Shown here: positions 33,033-44,241 of the stretch, in pieces
Layout: each line of letters begins with the position of its first letter
Position numbering within the stretch: position 1 is the stretch's first letter
Source of the DNA: Rattus norvegicus
Lineage: Eukaryota > Chordata > Mammalia > Rodentia > Muridae
Length of the DNA stretch: 64,000 nt
Direction of reading: 5' to 3'
NCBI RefSeq assembly: GCF_036323735.1
Contig: NC_086032.1
Location: 44,633,335 to 44,697,334 of the forward strand
Program-made: the position numbers and the translations under genes
Notes under the pieces: model-generated
The model's input: the letters and a program-made list of their open reading frames with translations, nothing else
Databases searched by the model: none
What the model was told of the DNA's origin: nothing

Positions 33033-33540
33033 TGTTGGTTAGTTTTATGTCAAACTGACAAAGCTATAGTCATCTGAGAGGAGGGACCTCCTCCAGATGA
33101 GAAGGACCTCCCTGCTTAAGATAGCACTTTCAGGCAAGCTTATGGGCATTTTTCCAGTCCCCCTGGAGCTGGGGACCGAACCCAGGGCCTTGCGCTCGAT
33201 AGGCAAGCGCTCTACCGCTGAGCTAAATCCCCAACCCCCTACTTATGGGCATTTTTGAAATTAGTGATTGATAGAGAAGGACCCAGCCATTGTGGGTGGT
33301 CTCACCCTGGTGTGGTGATTCTGGGTTCTTTAAGAAAGCAGGCTGAGCAAGCCACGAAAGCAAGCAAACAGCACTCCTGCATGGCCTCTGCATCATCAGC
33401 TCCTGCCCTCCGGGTTCCAGCCCTGTTTGAGTTCCTATCTGGACTTCCTTTGATGATGGACACGTGGAAGCACCAAATAAGCTCTTTTCTCCTCAAGTTG
33501 CTTTTGGCCATTGTGCTTTCGGCACGGTAATCATGGTGTT
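33033..33540 (+). mobile_element. Rodent MaLR LTR in sense orientation, split by an ID
   Basis: TGTTGGTTAGTTTTATGTCA starts it, and CCATTGTGGGTGGTCTCACC, GCAGGCTGAGCAAGCCACG, CACCAAATAAGCTCTTTTCT and AAGTTGCTTTTGGCCATTGT follow consensus order. The 3' terminus is degraded near 33520-33540. An ID is inserted at 33154-33241. Confidence 0.75.
33139..33256 (-). mobile_element. ID SINE inserted in a MaLR LTR
   Basis: Reverse ID body at 33165-33240. The 15-bp sequence CTTATGGGCATTTTT is duplicated exactly (33139-33153 and 33242-33256). Both internal promoter boxes look intact. Confidence 0.95.
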
Positions 33541-35012
33541 TTGAGAAATCTTGTCCTGGTGTGTTGGGGAAACTAGGCAATATTTACTCCTTTCCCTTTT
33601 TAAGACCCAATGATAAACCAGAGTTGGATTTAGCAAAACCATCCCTAAGGGGCAATAATGAGTTGATTGGGCTTACTAACAGGAACATGGTTGATCCCAA
33701 AGCAGCCATATTCATTTAGCATGGATATCGGCTTCACAGTACCTTGGCAGACCTTCATAGTTCTCTCACTCTTCCCCAACCTATATATACTAGCCCCTCT
33801 CTAAGAACCCAAGGCCAGGGGCAATTATGGCAGAATTTCATACATCTGATTGGACGTGAGAGCAGAATACTGGGCAAGGGTCCATTTGCCACCCCCTCTA
33901 ATGTGGGAAACATTAACAGCCAAATTTGAAGCAAGCTTTATTAAATGCTGGTCAGAATGATGGGCGCTGGCCGGATTCCTCCCCAGGTTTCCCAGAGAAT
34001 GGCCACAGTTCACATTAGTCAGGTAGGTGCATATTAAGGCAAAATCGACAAGGTTACATGCTTCCTGCCTTCATCTAAGGGATTTGGGGAGGGCAAGCAT
34101 ACATCCTGACTTATTTCCTGCCTACTTGTGATTAAGCACACTTGCCGCAGTTGGGGCAACCAAGCTTGTCTTCAGAAGTGATAACAGGCGGTTTGCTCTC
34201 TTCCATGAAGCACAGCCCCCAGCATTCCTGGAAGTTATCTGTCCTTTGGCAATTGGGGCTTACAGGTTAGAGGCATTTTTTTGTTTGTTTGTTTTATAGA
34301 TCTCTTAAGCACAGTAGTTTTAACTTAAAAGCTAACTTCAGCCCTCCCATCAGTCTCGATGGTCTTTTGCAAGGACACACAGCTGAACTGGTGAAGATAG
34401 ATATATGTTGTTTGGCTTGGAGGGGATAGTGTTGTAGAACATATAGAAAAAGAGCTTCAAAAAGCCCACTTCAAACGCGCATTGACAAATTAAGAGGAAG
34501 AAACTTTTTAATTGGAAAAGAAAGAGCTGAGAGACCAGTGTCCCACATTTCAGAGGTAGAACTGTGCGTGTGCAGGTTGGAAGCCCAGGAAAGGGTGAGT
34601 GGATCTGAACCCTAGATGGGCCAGGCAGCACTCATATTCCTCTTTAATTTTGAATTTCTACAGCTCTGATGTGAGGTTTACTATGATACTTCCCCAAATC
34701 AAACATTGCTGTAAAAATGTAGGGAAATGATTACAGGGGGAAAAAGCCTTCTCCACAGGTTCTTGGCAAGTCTGTGAGATGAACAAATGAAGGCTATTGT
34801 TAGGCTATTTCTAGACTTAATTTTGTTGTTGGAAAAACAAAACAAAACTGGGACCTCTTGACTTTGTAATGCCAATTTTATGAGGAATACAACCTTTTGC
34901 AAGACAGAAGGAACCTCAGGCACAGTTGGTCTTCACATTTAAAATAAAGCAGCATGATTTTAGATACCCATTGGTGAACATTCTTCAAGTAAACAAGTCT
35001 GTACGATTTGGG
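33541..35012. other. No gene seen; possibly decayed LTR-like DNA near 33700-34050
   Basis: GTTTGCTTCAAATTTGG-like and AATAAA-like motifs occur in reverse near 33930 (AAGCTTTATTAAATGC), but promoter and poly(A) motifs are not in LTR order. I leave it unassigned. Confidence 0.4.
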
Positions 35013-35163
35013 ACTTGGGGCTGGAGAGGTCTGGCCGTCAAGAACACCTGTTGCTCATGCAGAGGAGCTGCGTCAGCCCCAGCACCCACTTGCAGCTCAC
35101 AGCCAGCCACAAATAACTCCATTGCCAGGGGGAGCTGATTACTTTTCTGACCTCCACAGGCAC

Positions 35164-35250
<87 letters not shown>

Positions 35251-35255
35251 AATAA
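35013..35255 (+). mobile_element. B2/B3-type SINE with expanded (CA)n tail
   Basis: TTGGGGCTGGAGAGGTCTGG head, CAGCACCCACTTGCAGCTCA and TTTTCTGACCTCCACAGGCA body. 35164-35247 is a CA run with one TA interruption. Confidence 0.75.
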
Positions 35256-35347
35256 GAAAATCTAATTTAAAAAAAGTCAGGACCTGAAAGCATAACTTCA
35301 ATTTCATTTTATTTATTTCCTTTATTCTAGTCTTTTTTAAAAAAATG

Positions 35348-35400
35348 TCCTTTCTTCCTCCCTCCCTCCCTCCCTCCCTCCCTCCTTCCCTCCCCCCTTT
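35348..35400. repeat. CCCT/CCTT pyrimidine microsatellite
   Basis: Pure pyrimidine tract of mainly CCCT units. Confidence 0.92.
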
Positions 35401-35879
35401 CCTAAAAGTTATTCAAATGCATGAATATGAGTATATGTAAAAATGACTAGGACAGCTATAGAGTGCTAAACGTTATCCAGAGTCTCAGGGTCTTAGCTTT
35501 CAACCTCAGCTGCCAGTAGATATGAGTTATCAGACATGACTCCTAACGCTCTCATCCTGAAAGTAAGAAGTTGTGGGTCGTTAACAGGGCATACCCCTAG
35601 TTTCGAGTACTACATTCTTATTTCTACAGAGCCACAAACAGACACCCAATTCAAATATGAAAATTTAATCAAAAGTTTAAAATCATTCATTTTTTAATAG
35701 TAAATTGACCTGTGAGGGAGAAAGTGTTCTACATTTGGAATAGATACCTGTGCACACATTTTGTTGCAGTCTGAATTTCAGAAAGAGTTGGTGTGATCAA
35801 GAAGGCTTGAGCGTGGTTTGGCGGTGTGGTGTGTTCTTGGAAATCTTGGGGATGTTTAACCAAACAGCCCCGCATGCAT

Positions 35880-36145
35880 TTATACGAGCACATATTATCT
35901 GTAGAAAGACATTTCCACACATATGTATAATGTCCTTTGGTCACATTCCCACTCTGTAGACTGGTTCCTTTCTCCTCTCATGTCCTATTTTTCTCTGAAT
36001 GTAGCTTCCACAAGAGAGAAAAACATTTGCAGTGTTTGGTTTTCTTATGGTTATTTTGTCTTCCCAATGTCTCTTTGTTTAACACAATGGTCTCCAGTTC
36101 CATCCACATTTCCTGCAAACAACATAAATTTGTTCTTCTTTATTC
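35880..36145 (-). mobile_element. Old L1 fragment
   Basis: TTTGGTTTTCTTATGGTTAT and CAATGGTCTCCAGTTCCATC followed by CACATTTCCTGCAAAC are reverse L1 sequence. Decayed and non-coding. Confidence 0.55.
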
Positions 36146-36189
36146 GGGGAAAGGTAATAAAAACAAAGTCATGCCCCTCCCCCAAGGGT

Positions 36190-36650
36190 TAAATAAGACA
36201 AAGCGCCATTAAAAAAATTGTAAAGAAGCTCCTTAGCAGAAATTCAAATTCCACCTGGGCCGGCACTTCTTGAAATCAAAATAGGTGCTCAGGGTTGCCT
36301 CCCTGAGGAAAATTGCATCCCTTTTACAAGCTTTGTCACTTTAAACTAGCCAATCACATAATAACATGAGGTAGAGCTCTGAGCACTCAGAGTGAGGCAC
36401 AGCACCCCTTTTGTTTAGGAATAAAAAAACCCAGCGGGGACAGCCACTGGGTGTGTTTGCCCGCTTGACCTGGCTTGGCTACAAACCCTTCTGCTGAGGC
36501 AAAAGTGTATTGTCAAAATACTTTGGATTGTGTGCACTTTCCTGGGACCCCAGGCCTATTTCTAGCACTTAGCTCTGCATTTTCAATAAATGATGCAGCT
36601 GGTTTGGCGACTGTTGATAATTTGTCCTTCGATTTCTAAGCCCAGGATTC
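36190..36650 (+). mobile_element. Candidate solo LTR (promoter and poly(A) signal layout)
   Basis: AGCCAATCACATAATAAC (CCAAT box, 36348), AGGAATAAAAAAACCC (TATA-like, 36418) and TTTCAATAAATGATGCAG (poly(A) signal, 36581) lie in U3-R order within about 250 bp. I could not find TG/CA ends with a TSD, so this is an architectural inference. Confidence 0.35.
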
Positions 36651-36693
36651 TCTCCTTTAATAGTTAGATAACCATACGGTTGTTTGCCCTATT

Positions 36694-37501
36694 GCTTCCT
36701 TTTTAGGGTTTACTATTGCTCTGATGAAATACCAGGACCAAAACAACTTGGGGAGTGCCTTAGTCACTGTTCTATTGCTGTGAAGAGACACCATGTCCAT
36801 GGCAACCCTTATAAAGGAAAACAATTAATTGGGGCTGGCCTACAGTTCAGAGTTTCAGTTCATTATCATCACGGTCAGAAGCATGGCAGAATGCAGACAC
36901 TCGTGGTGTTGGAGAGGTAGCTGAGAGTTCTACATCAGATCCTCAGGCAGCCTTGAACCACTAGGCCTGGCTTGAGCTTCTGAGATATCAAACCCCAATC
37001 CCCAGTGAGACACTTCCTCCAACAAGGCCACACCTACTCCAACAAGGACACAACTTCTAATAGTGTCACTCTCTGTTGACCAAGCATTCAAACACATGAG
37101 TTATGGGAGCCAGTCCTATTCAAACCACCACACGGAGGAAAGGACTTGTTTGGCTTACACTTCCCCATTGCTGTTTATTACCAGAGGGAATTAAGCTGGG
37201 ATCTCAAGCAGGGTAGGAACCTGGAGGCAGGAGCTGAAAAGGAGACCATGGAGGAGTGCTGGTTACTGGCTTGCTCCTCAAGGCTTGCTCAGCCTGCTTT
37301 CTTACAGAAACCACAATAGGCTGGGCCCTACCCATCAATCACTAATTAAGAAACATGTCCTCGGGCTTACCTACAACCTGATCTTAGGGAGACATTTTCC
37401 TAATTGACGAGAAGAGGTTCTCGGATGTCTCTAGTTTCTGTCCAGTTGACAGTTGAAAAAAAAAATCAAATCAAAACAAAACAAAAAACCCAGCCAGTAC
37501 A
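36694..37501 (-). mobile_element. MaLR (MT/ORR1-like) LTR, outer copy of a nested pair
   Basis: Left part about 36694-36755 (AGGGTTTACTATTGCTCTGA ... ACAACTTGGGGAG). Right part 37133-37501 (GGAGGAAAGGACTTGTTTGG ... CCCAGCCAGTACA). It is the same subfamily as 2244-2648 and is interrupted by an ORR1-like LTR. Confidence 0.8.
36756..37132 (-). mobile_element. ORR1-like MaLR LTR, inner copy of a nested pair
   Basis: Starts TGCCTTAGTCACTGTTCTAT and ends CAAACCACCACA. Flanks GGGAG (36751-36755) and CGGAG (37133-37137) match at 4 of 5, the expected 5-bp ERVL-type TSD. It is younger than the LTR it sits in. Confidence 0.85.
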
Positions 37502-37844
37502 TCTTTGGTTTGCATTTCTTCTCAAGCTTTCTCTTCGATATAAAAGTAGAAAAGACTTTTCTTTTATGTTTGTCAGACTACAGGATGTGCCACAAACGGG
37601 GTGCAGGACCCATAGTTCCTTCTTTGGCTTAAGGGTAGGGTCTCCGACATTCAGTCTCAGCTACCTGTAGTTTCTCTCTCTGGAAAACATCAGTGATGTT
37701 TGTAACAGAAGGGTGGAGGGTGTTAGAGAGGAGAAATAACTCCCCCTTCAAACTTAGAGGCCACCAGCCAGTCAGTCTACAGAAGGAGCTGAAGACTCAC
37801 CCTCCATTCAACTCATATCCATCAAGATTGGGCTTTAAGGACCG

Positions 37845-37846
37845 CG

Positions 37847-37927
<81 letters not shown>
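37845..37927. repeat. (TA)n(TG)n microsatellite
   Basis: A short TATATATA run passing into an uninterrupted TG run of about 70 bp, a sequence type prone to Z-DNA. Confidence 0.95.
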
Positions 37928-37929
<2 letters not shown>

Positions 37930-38136
37930 TCTCCAGGGTTTAGTTAATATGAAGCTATTGGTTGGTTAAACTGAAGCTATTCAGAAAAAGGCTCATTCCC
38001 CTTTAACTTATGAATGCTTAGTGCGTGCTGTCCTTGAGCCAGGTGCTGAGATTAAAGCCATGAGCAAACACTGGAGATAATTATACTGAGCATGGTGGCC
38101 CAGGTAGCCCAGACATCGTGGGCTCACTTCCTGGCC

Positions 38137-38205
38137 CCTGAAATGGGGATAATACTCACCTTACAGGGCTGATGTGAGAACGTGAGGACAGAAATGACAG
38201 GACAA
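38137..38205 (-). mobile_element. MIR fragment
   Basis: TGAAATGGGGATAATACTCACC followed by TACAGGGCTGATGTGAGAAC is the reverse MIR core. Confidence 0.6.
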
Positions 38206-38599
38206 TTTGAAGAACTGTTCCAGGTGAATGTTTGCAAGATGATTAAAACAAAACCCAATCACAACTCAAGCAAACAACCAATAAAATAAAAGCCCTGTAA
38301 GTTATTCCTGGAAGCGTGTGGGAATGTGTTCCTCAACAGAAGTAGTTTAGACAGAATGGTATGGGGACAATTAAAAGTTTTTCATCAATTATCCTTAATT
38401 TTCAAACAACCAAACATGACTTTGAACGTGGCATTCCTTCCTAGACCACTAACCCAGGTTAATTAACTAGCTAAAGACTCCAGTAGAGAAAAAAAAAACC
38501 ATCCCGCCACTCTGAAACTGCCGGCCTTGGGAGTTTCAGACTCACCCTCTTGGGCTTCCTGCCCTAATTTCCCTGCCTTCCTCTTCCACGTCCGTCTCG

Positions 38600-39350
38600 T
38601 CCCAGGACCCTGGAGAAGGAGCAACCCGCCCCAGCCCGAGGCTCCCGCGCAGTCGCCACATCTCTGGGCAGGGTTAGCCCGCCCAACAGAGGAGGCGGAG
38701 AGTGTCAGCAGTGGGCGGGGCCACGGCTTAGGCGCGCATCAGACGCCGACCCAAGGGTTTTGAGGGGAAGGGGGAGTGACAGGAGAGGCGCGGCCTGGAC
38801 TCCCGGGCAGGGTTGTGCGTGCGGAGGCGGGTCCAGGCTTTAGGGGACTCGGGTGCGGCGAGCAGGGGCGGGGCTTCCGCGCGGTGGGCGGGTCCTTGGC
38901 GGGGCCAGGCTGAGCGAGTAGGGGCTTCTCGGGGCCGAGCTTTTGCGCTCAATCGGCCGGACAGCCCTCGAGCTTCACCCTCTACCTGGGCTCGGGACGT
39001 CGAAGCCAGGGCGAGAAGGACAGAGGGACTCGGCGATGGCTCCGTGGGGACTCCTGGGGTCTGCTGTGCTTGCTGGTTCGGTGTTCGTGGGAGGCGCTGT
39101 GAGTTCGCCGCTGGTAGCCCCGGGTGAGTGCTTGGTCCGGGTCGGGATGCCTACTGAGTTGGGTCTGCGTACGGAAGGGAGCCAGGGGGTGGACTGGTCC
39201 GGACCGGTCGAGCCCACTGCCCCGCCGCGCCCTGAGTTGCGCACGCCCTGCTCTGCTACCGGATCAGGCTCTGAACATCTGGGTGTCCCGGGGTGGCCCG
39301 GGCCGGGTGCGGCGCGCAGCACTGCTCGAGTGCCTCCCCACCCGCCTGCC
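38600..39350 (+). promoter_or_regulatory. CpG-island promoter with GC boxes, no clear TATA
   Basis: This is the only region of the window that is both G+C-rich and dense in CpG. GC-box (Sp1-type) sequences include GTGGGCGGGGCC (38712), CAGGGGCGGGGCTT (38862) and GGTGGGCGGGTCC (38883). No TATA-like sequence precedes the exon. The GC boxes lie 150-330 bp upstream of the ATG at 39036. This fits a housekeeping-type, dispersed-start promoter driving the + strand exon. A divergent minus-strand transcript is possible but no exon was seen. Confidence 0.8.
39036..39123 (+). CDS. First coding exon of an unidentified gene
   Basis: The ATG at 39036 has a good Kozak context (GGCGATGG) and opens 29 codons plus one base before a strong donor, CCCCGG|GTGAGT, at 39124. 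The peptide starts MAPWGLLGSAVLAGSVFVGG and continues AVSSPLVAP. It is a hydrophobic, Ala/Gly/Val-rich N terminus that could be a signal peptide, a signal anchor or a mitochondrial membrane segment. It lies inside a CpG island downstream of GC boxes. The same frame stays open past the donor to 39482, but a coding continuation there is less likely than splicing. An upstream in-frame TTG gives no better start. I do not recognise the protein, so no symbol or function is given. A non-coding first exon cannot be excluded. Confidence 0.65.
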
Positions 39351-41663
39351 GGGATCCCGCCTTCCCTTCCCGTCACTTCTAAGAACGGCGGGATGTTGCT
39401 TTCCTGGGGTGCCTTCTCCCCAGCCGTGGACCCCTTTCTACTGTCCTGGTCCTCAAAGGCCTCACCGGCCGAAGATCTTTGACACCCGGGACCGGGTTCT
39501 GCCTTACAGCCTCTTTTCTCGCTTTATTTTCTTCTTTCCATTATATTAAAGCCTTGAACGTACCAGTCTTTGCAGGTGGTTATGGATTCCTTTAGTAAGT
39601 CGGGGTTTTCTCACTTCTCCCCATATATGCTGGTTAAATTAGGCCGGGAAAGAGGAAAGGACATCTATAATGTATACTGCTTTTTCTTTGTATCAAATCG
39701 CCCGTCATCACAAAAGGAAACTCTGGTCCGGGTGGAAGCCACCAGCCAAGACGCTGAGTGTTGTCTTCAACTAAGCCATCAGCGGGAGCTTCTAACTGAA
39801 ATCTGAGAGGTCTACCTTTTACTTAAGGAAGCCTTTGCCTGGTGCTCCTGTTTTTATAAGACACACACCAGGGATTCTTAATAATTGTTTCCCCCTCTTA
39901 ATTGCCACCTCACTGAAGTACGTTAAAAAAAAGTTAAGCCTTCCTGGCCATTTGGGGTTACCACAGGCTGATTCTTACGTCAGCAGGCTCTGCCAAGCTT
40001 GCCTTCAGGGGTGGCTCCTCTTCAGGCTCAAATAATAAGCAGCTGGGAAGCTTCCAACAGCGACTGCCTTCCTCTATAAAGTAAACGTCCTGCTCTTCTT
40101 TTCTGAGAACGTTCTAGTCACTTAGAGCTTTGAAACTGGCTTATCATTTGGCCTTAACTTTTCTTAGGAACCAGAACATGCTAGCAAGGATAGATAGAAA
40201 ATGTGTCTCCTGAGTATTTATTAGCAGATCCACATTTCCTTCAGCCATCTACCTAGGGGAAAGGGAAGCTAGTGACAAGTTTTATTGGATGGGAGATGTT
40301 CCTGTGTGTTCTGTGTTTCTTTGCTGGGACTTGTCAGTACAAAATAGGTTCAAAGTAGATTGAGGGGTGCAGGTATTGGGGTATCACTTGTTGCAGAGTT
40401 TGGAAATTAAAAAAAAAAATGCTTAACCTGGGATCCAGATTGTTACAGTTTAGTAAGTGAGGCATGTAATCAGCCATCAGGAGAAATCCACTCCTAGAGT
40501 AGCTGTATGTTTTGCTGGGTTTCTGAACAACATCCGAGTCTGCAGTGTGACTGAAGAAAGTCCTACCTAGCCATGCTATTAGTAACCTTTTTGGGGTGAG
40601 AGTTAATGCTTAAAAAGAATGAAGTATGGAGGATGGCAAGGATAGAAGTTCAGATTTGCTAGCAGGCTTTGAGGCCTGTATCAAGAGCTTGGAACGGTGG
40701 ACATCAATCTCTTGGGACTTGAAGCCCAGAAGTAGGAAGAAAGAGCTGGGAACTCATGTAGACAGCCCGCTTTGTGCCAGCCCGCTGTGTGCTTTAGGTG
40801 GGCGCTTCATGTGTATTTTAGAACTTATTCCTCATAACCCAAGATGTGTTTGTTTCTGTAGAGCGACTGAGGCTTGTCATTACCATAGGTATTGTATCAG
40901 TAAGCCTTGGATAAGGAAAGGTGGGGGGTAGGGAGCAGAGTGTGAGAGAATGAGAATGCAGCCTGCCTGATTTTAAATTCCTTTTCTTTCTACTGTTGCC
41001 TCACTGCTTCCCAGACAAAATAGAGGCTAAGTCAACCTCAGCAGCCTGACTTAAATTGTAAGAGTTCTAAGATGCCCCGATGTCCCATCGTGAGCGTGTA
41101 GTAGTCATCTGAACCATACCATGGAGAAAGGACAGGGAACGTCACAGTGGGCGGCAGCCTCTTTCACTTCCCTTTTGTAAACCATCTAAAAAGTGGCATC
41201 GGACGCTATTGTGCAAGCACCAAAGATGCTTTTCCAGGTCTTGCCTTATTTATTTACTTAAGTTCTCTGGTGCCTCTTGCTTTCTTACCTTTCTTGTCAG
41301 TGGGCATAGCCCTTGAGTAGAGAGATGGTAAAACAGTTCCAGGACTGGTGCCGTGAGGGATGCACAGTCCCTAGGCTCTGTGGGCATCCATCTAGCCTCA
41401 GATTCCTCATTTAGATGTTGAAGATATGTTTGATTAAATTCTGGGTTCTCTTTTGGCTGGGTAGCTGCCAGGCTGAATTCCACATACTTCATAGACATTG
41501 GGCACAGTGTTTTGAACAAAAAAATAAACAAATAAGTAAAATAAAATCCTGTTTGGAGCTTGGGATTTCATGCTTACTCCAGATTTAAAGAGGAAATGAA
41601 AAATGTTTCCAGTGACTGTCATTTCTTTATCTCTTCTGTGTATTTTCTTTTTTTTCCCCCTAG
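39124..41663 (+). other. Presumed first intron
   Basis: It starts GTGAGT and ends in a long pyrimidine tract, TTTTTTTTCCCCCTAG. It contains no recent SINE that I can see. It holds unrelated short frames only, including a 101-codon frame at 40626-40931 without recognisable similarity. Confidence 0.5.
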
Positions 41664-41730
41664 TCCTTCAGAAAAGAATGAGGGAAGCTTTGGGAGGAGT
41701 TGGATTTGAATGTGAGAAGCCACAGTCCAG
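41664..41730 (+). CDS. Candidate second coding exon of the same unidentified gene
   Basis: A strong acceptor (pyrimidine tract ending CCCCCTAG at 41663) precedes 67 bases that end in CAGTCCAG|GTGATT, a GT donor of only moderate quality. Exon 1 leaves one base. Joining it to this segment keeps the frame open: VLQKRMREALGGVGFECEKP then QSR, ending in phase 2. The segment is charged and hydrophilic after the hydrophobic exon-1 peptide, as expected behind a membrane anchor or signal. Frame compatibility by chance is quite possible at this length. No further exon could be established downstream. Confidence 0.4.
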
Positions 41731-42367
41731 GTGATTCAAACAGAAAACTTTGATTTTTACTTTAAAAAAATGGTTTGGCTTTGATGTTGAAGTCTTATTG
41801 CATATTTGGCCATTTTAATGATAACATTTAGAATGACACACATTAAAAAAAATACTGTCATTTGAAAACAATTTGGTCTAAGTTTGAAGGCCTAAAATCA
41901 AAAGTTGCCATCACTGTACCATGGCTTCTGGGCTTCACATGCTCAGTAGAACACTCACCCTGCCTGCCTGCTGCCTGTCACGTTCAGGAACGCCTGGCTT
42001 CAATCCCTAAAGCCAATAAACAAACAAACAAACAACAAACAAATACAAAATAGAAAAAGAAAGGAAAAGAAACAAAAGCAAATCGTCATTAGTTTAACGT
42101 TAGTTTCTTAGAGTTGTCCAGTAACCTTTGTGGTTGTATTTTGGGAATTGGTAAAGACTTTAAAATTTCATTTTCTTTTATTTACGTGTAAATGACATCT
42201 ATGCAATTTTTGTCTTTACTCCGGGATTATAATATGTATCATTTATATGCCACATTTAATTAGATTTAATACTGTACAATCTTAATGTCTGTAAAATGTT
42301 GTACCCAGCAAGGAGTTTGGTAAAGGTTTGAGGCTACTAAGCCAAGAGAGTAAAAATCTGCTGTAAG
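41731..42367. other. No gene seen (possible intron)
   Basis: AT-rich sequence with a (CAAA)n patch near 42019-42045. No coding signal. Confidence 0.5.
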
Positions 42368-42500
42368 AAGGCTGAGCCTGGTGGTGCACACTTTCAATTC
42401 CAGCACTCAGGAGGCAGAAGTAGGCTTATCTCTGTGAATATGAAGCAACCAGGTCCTTCAGGACGGCCTGGGTTATACAGAGAGACCCTGTCTCAACAAA
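42368..42500 (+). mobile_element. B1 SINE
   Basis: GCTGAGCCTGGTGGTGCACA, CACTCAGGAGGCAGAAGTAG and CAGAGAGACCCTGTCTCAAC: B1 in sense orientation, with a small internal insertion. Confidence 0.85.
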
Positions 42501-43181
42501 CAAGAGCAAACCAACAACAACAAGATCTGGTTAAGACTGAAGGACTAAAATTTAAAATTGAAAGTCAGCATTAGTGCAGCGGGGCTTCTATACTGTTTCG
42601 GGGAGGAGGAATCAGTGTTTATTACTACCTGTCCAATGACAGGCAGTGGTCTCTGTACACAGATCACTTCCTCTGTGTGATTCCACAGCACTGGTCCTGT
42701 GTTAATGGCTGGGAATGTAGACCCCCTGAGAAGTGGGAAGTTCCTCAGAGTTGCCTGAGCCTCACCAGTCTGTCTTATCTGCTCAGTTCTAAAATGCATT
42801 CCAAACCATTCTTTTTCCTCTTTGGAAAGAAAATTCTTTTCATTCTAAAATGTTTATGAGGAGTCACAGCGGCATGACTCCCTCTGCAGTGCTCTCGCTA
42901 GTTTGGAAAAGTTCCTCCTACAGTTTGTGTGGGAGGAAGGAGAGAGTTACCCTTGATCTCTTACCTAGAGGAACTTGCCTCAGTTTGCATTCCATTCTGA
43001 TCTTTCTTCATGTCTTGACCTTGGGCAATATCTTAACGTCGTGCAGTTTATTGGCCTTGGTCCCTTTTACCTTTGTCTTGAGGTCTCCCCTTCTGAAGCA
43101 CTGCAAAGGTGTCTTTGGGTTCCTTCCCATAGCTTCACCTTGTTTCACCACACAGTGCCTCCTTTTCGGTATGCTGTAGTT
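42501..43181. other. No gene seen
   Basis: The 109-codon + frame at 42850-43179 overlaps another frame and has no recognised features or splice logic. Confidence 0.5.
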
Positions 43182-43294
43182 GTCAGTGATTGGTTTTTGT
43201 TTTTTTTTCAGAGCTGGGGACCGAACCCAGGGCCTTGCACTTGCTAGGCAAGCGCTCTACCACTGAGCTAAATCCCCAACCCCGTCAGTGATTG
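43182..43294 (-). mobile_element. ID SINE
   Basis: Reverse ID body at about 43210-43283 with a T-run tail to its left. GTCAGTGATTG is duplicated at 43182-43192 and 43284-43294. Confidence 0.95.
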
Positions 43295-43452
43295 TTTTAA
43301 ATTTTAAATCATTTTAAGATTTAAATCATTGTTTCGGTGAACACCTTTGTCCCCAAGGCTTGGTCTAATAGCTGATTACTTGTATAGAAAATGGGTTCTT
43401 GGAAAAGCAATTTGGAGGTCAGTGTTGTTATATTGTGAGGCTGTTGATAACT

Positions 43453-43658
43453 CCTGGTTTGTACTACATTTTTTAAAAATTTCTTTATTTTATATATTTG
43501 AGTTCACAGTAGCTGTCTTCAGACACACCAGAAGAGGGCATCACATTACATATGCTTGTGAGCCACCATGTGGTTGCTGAGAATTGAACTCAGGACCTCT
43601 GGAAGAGTAGTCAGTGCTCTTAACCACTGAGCCATCTCTCCCGGCCCTGGTTTGTACT
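43453..43658 (-). mobile_element. B2 SINE
   Basis: Reverse B2, from the AAATTTCTTTATTTTATATA tail region through AACTCAGGACCTCTGGAAGA to GCCATCTCTCCCGGCC. CCTGGTTTGTACT is duplicated exactly at 43453-43465 and 43646-43658. Confidence 0.95.
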
Positions 43659-44241
43659 CTTACCACAGTGGTCTAAAGCACTCACTGCTATTTTTGTCCT
43701 GAAAATAAAAAGCAGCTGCTAGTTAGGCAAGTGTTGGTTCCGTATTTTAACTTGTTATCCTCTTGGTTCTTGTGAGATTGGTTATTTTTCTAATATCCTT
43801 TATCAGGTTGGTTTTCTTTGCCTAGAATCCAAGGCATTCGTACATTGCTGTAATCCTTTCTGGACATTTCTCAAATGCAAAATGCTCTGAAAGAAAAAAT
43901 GAGGATTTTTGATATTCTCCAGTGGTGGTAACACACGGCCTGCCTGGGTGGGACTTGTTCGGGCTAGCGTTTGTTCTCACATAGGTTGAATATCCATGAC
44001 TTCTGACTCTGACACATGTGCCTTGCTGCAGCCACCCAGCACATTTGACTTCCGACTGTGATATGGTGCATGCTGTGTGAACTCCTACCTTTCTGCGACC
44101 ATGCATCTGCCTCCAGGCTTTTGGTTAAGGACTCGTGGTCTTGCATTTCCCTTCCCTGACTCATGTTTTCTCAGGTCTGTTGGGAGTCAAGCATAAGGAT
44201 CCTATACAAACATCTAAAATATCCATGAAGAAAAAGCAGGG
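43659..44241. other. No gene seen
   Basis: Two overlapping minus-strand frames (43822-44164) are short and unrecognisable. Confidence 0.5.

Noticed and set aside
38943..39035. In-frame upstream extension of the first exon
   Set aside because: It would start at TTG. The ATG at 39036 has a good context and is the simpler start.
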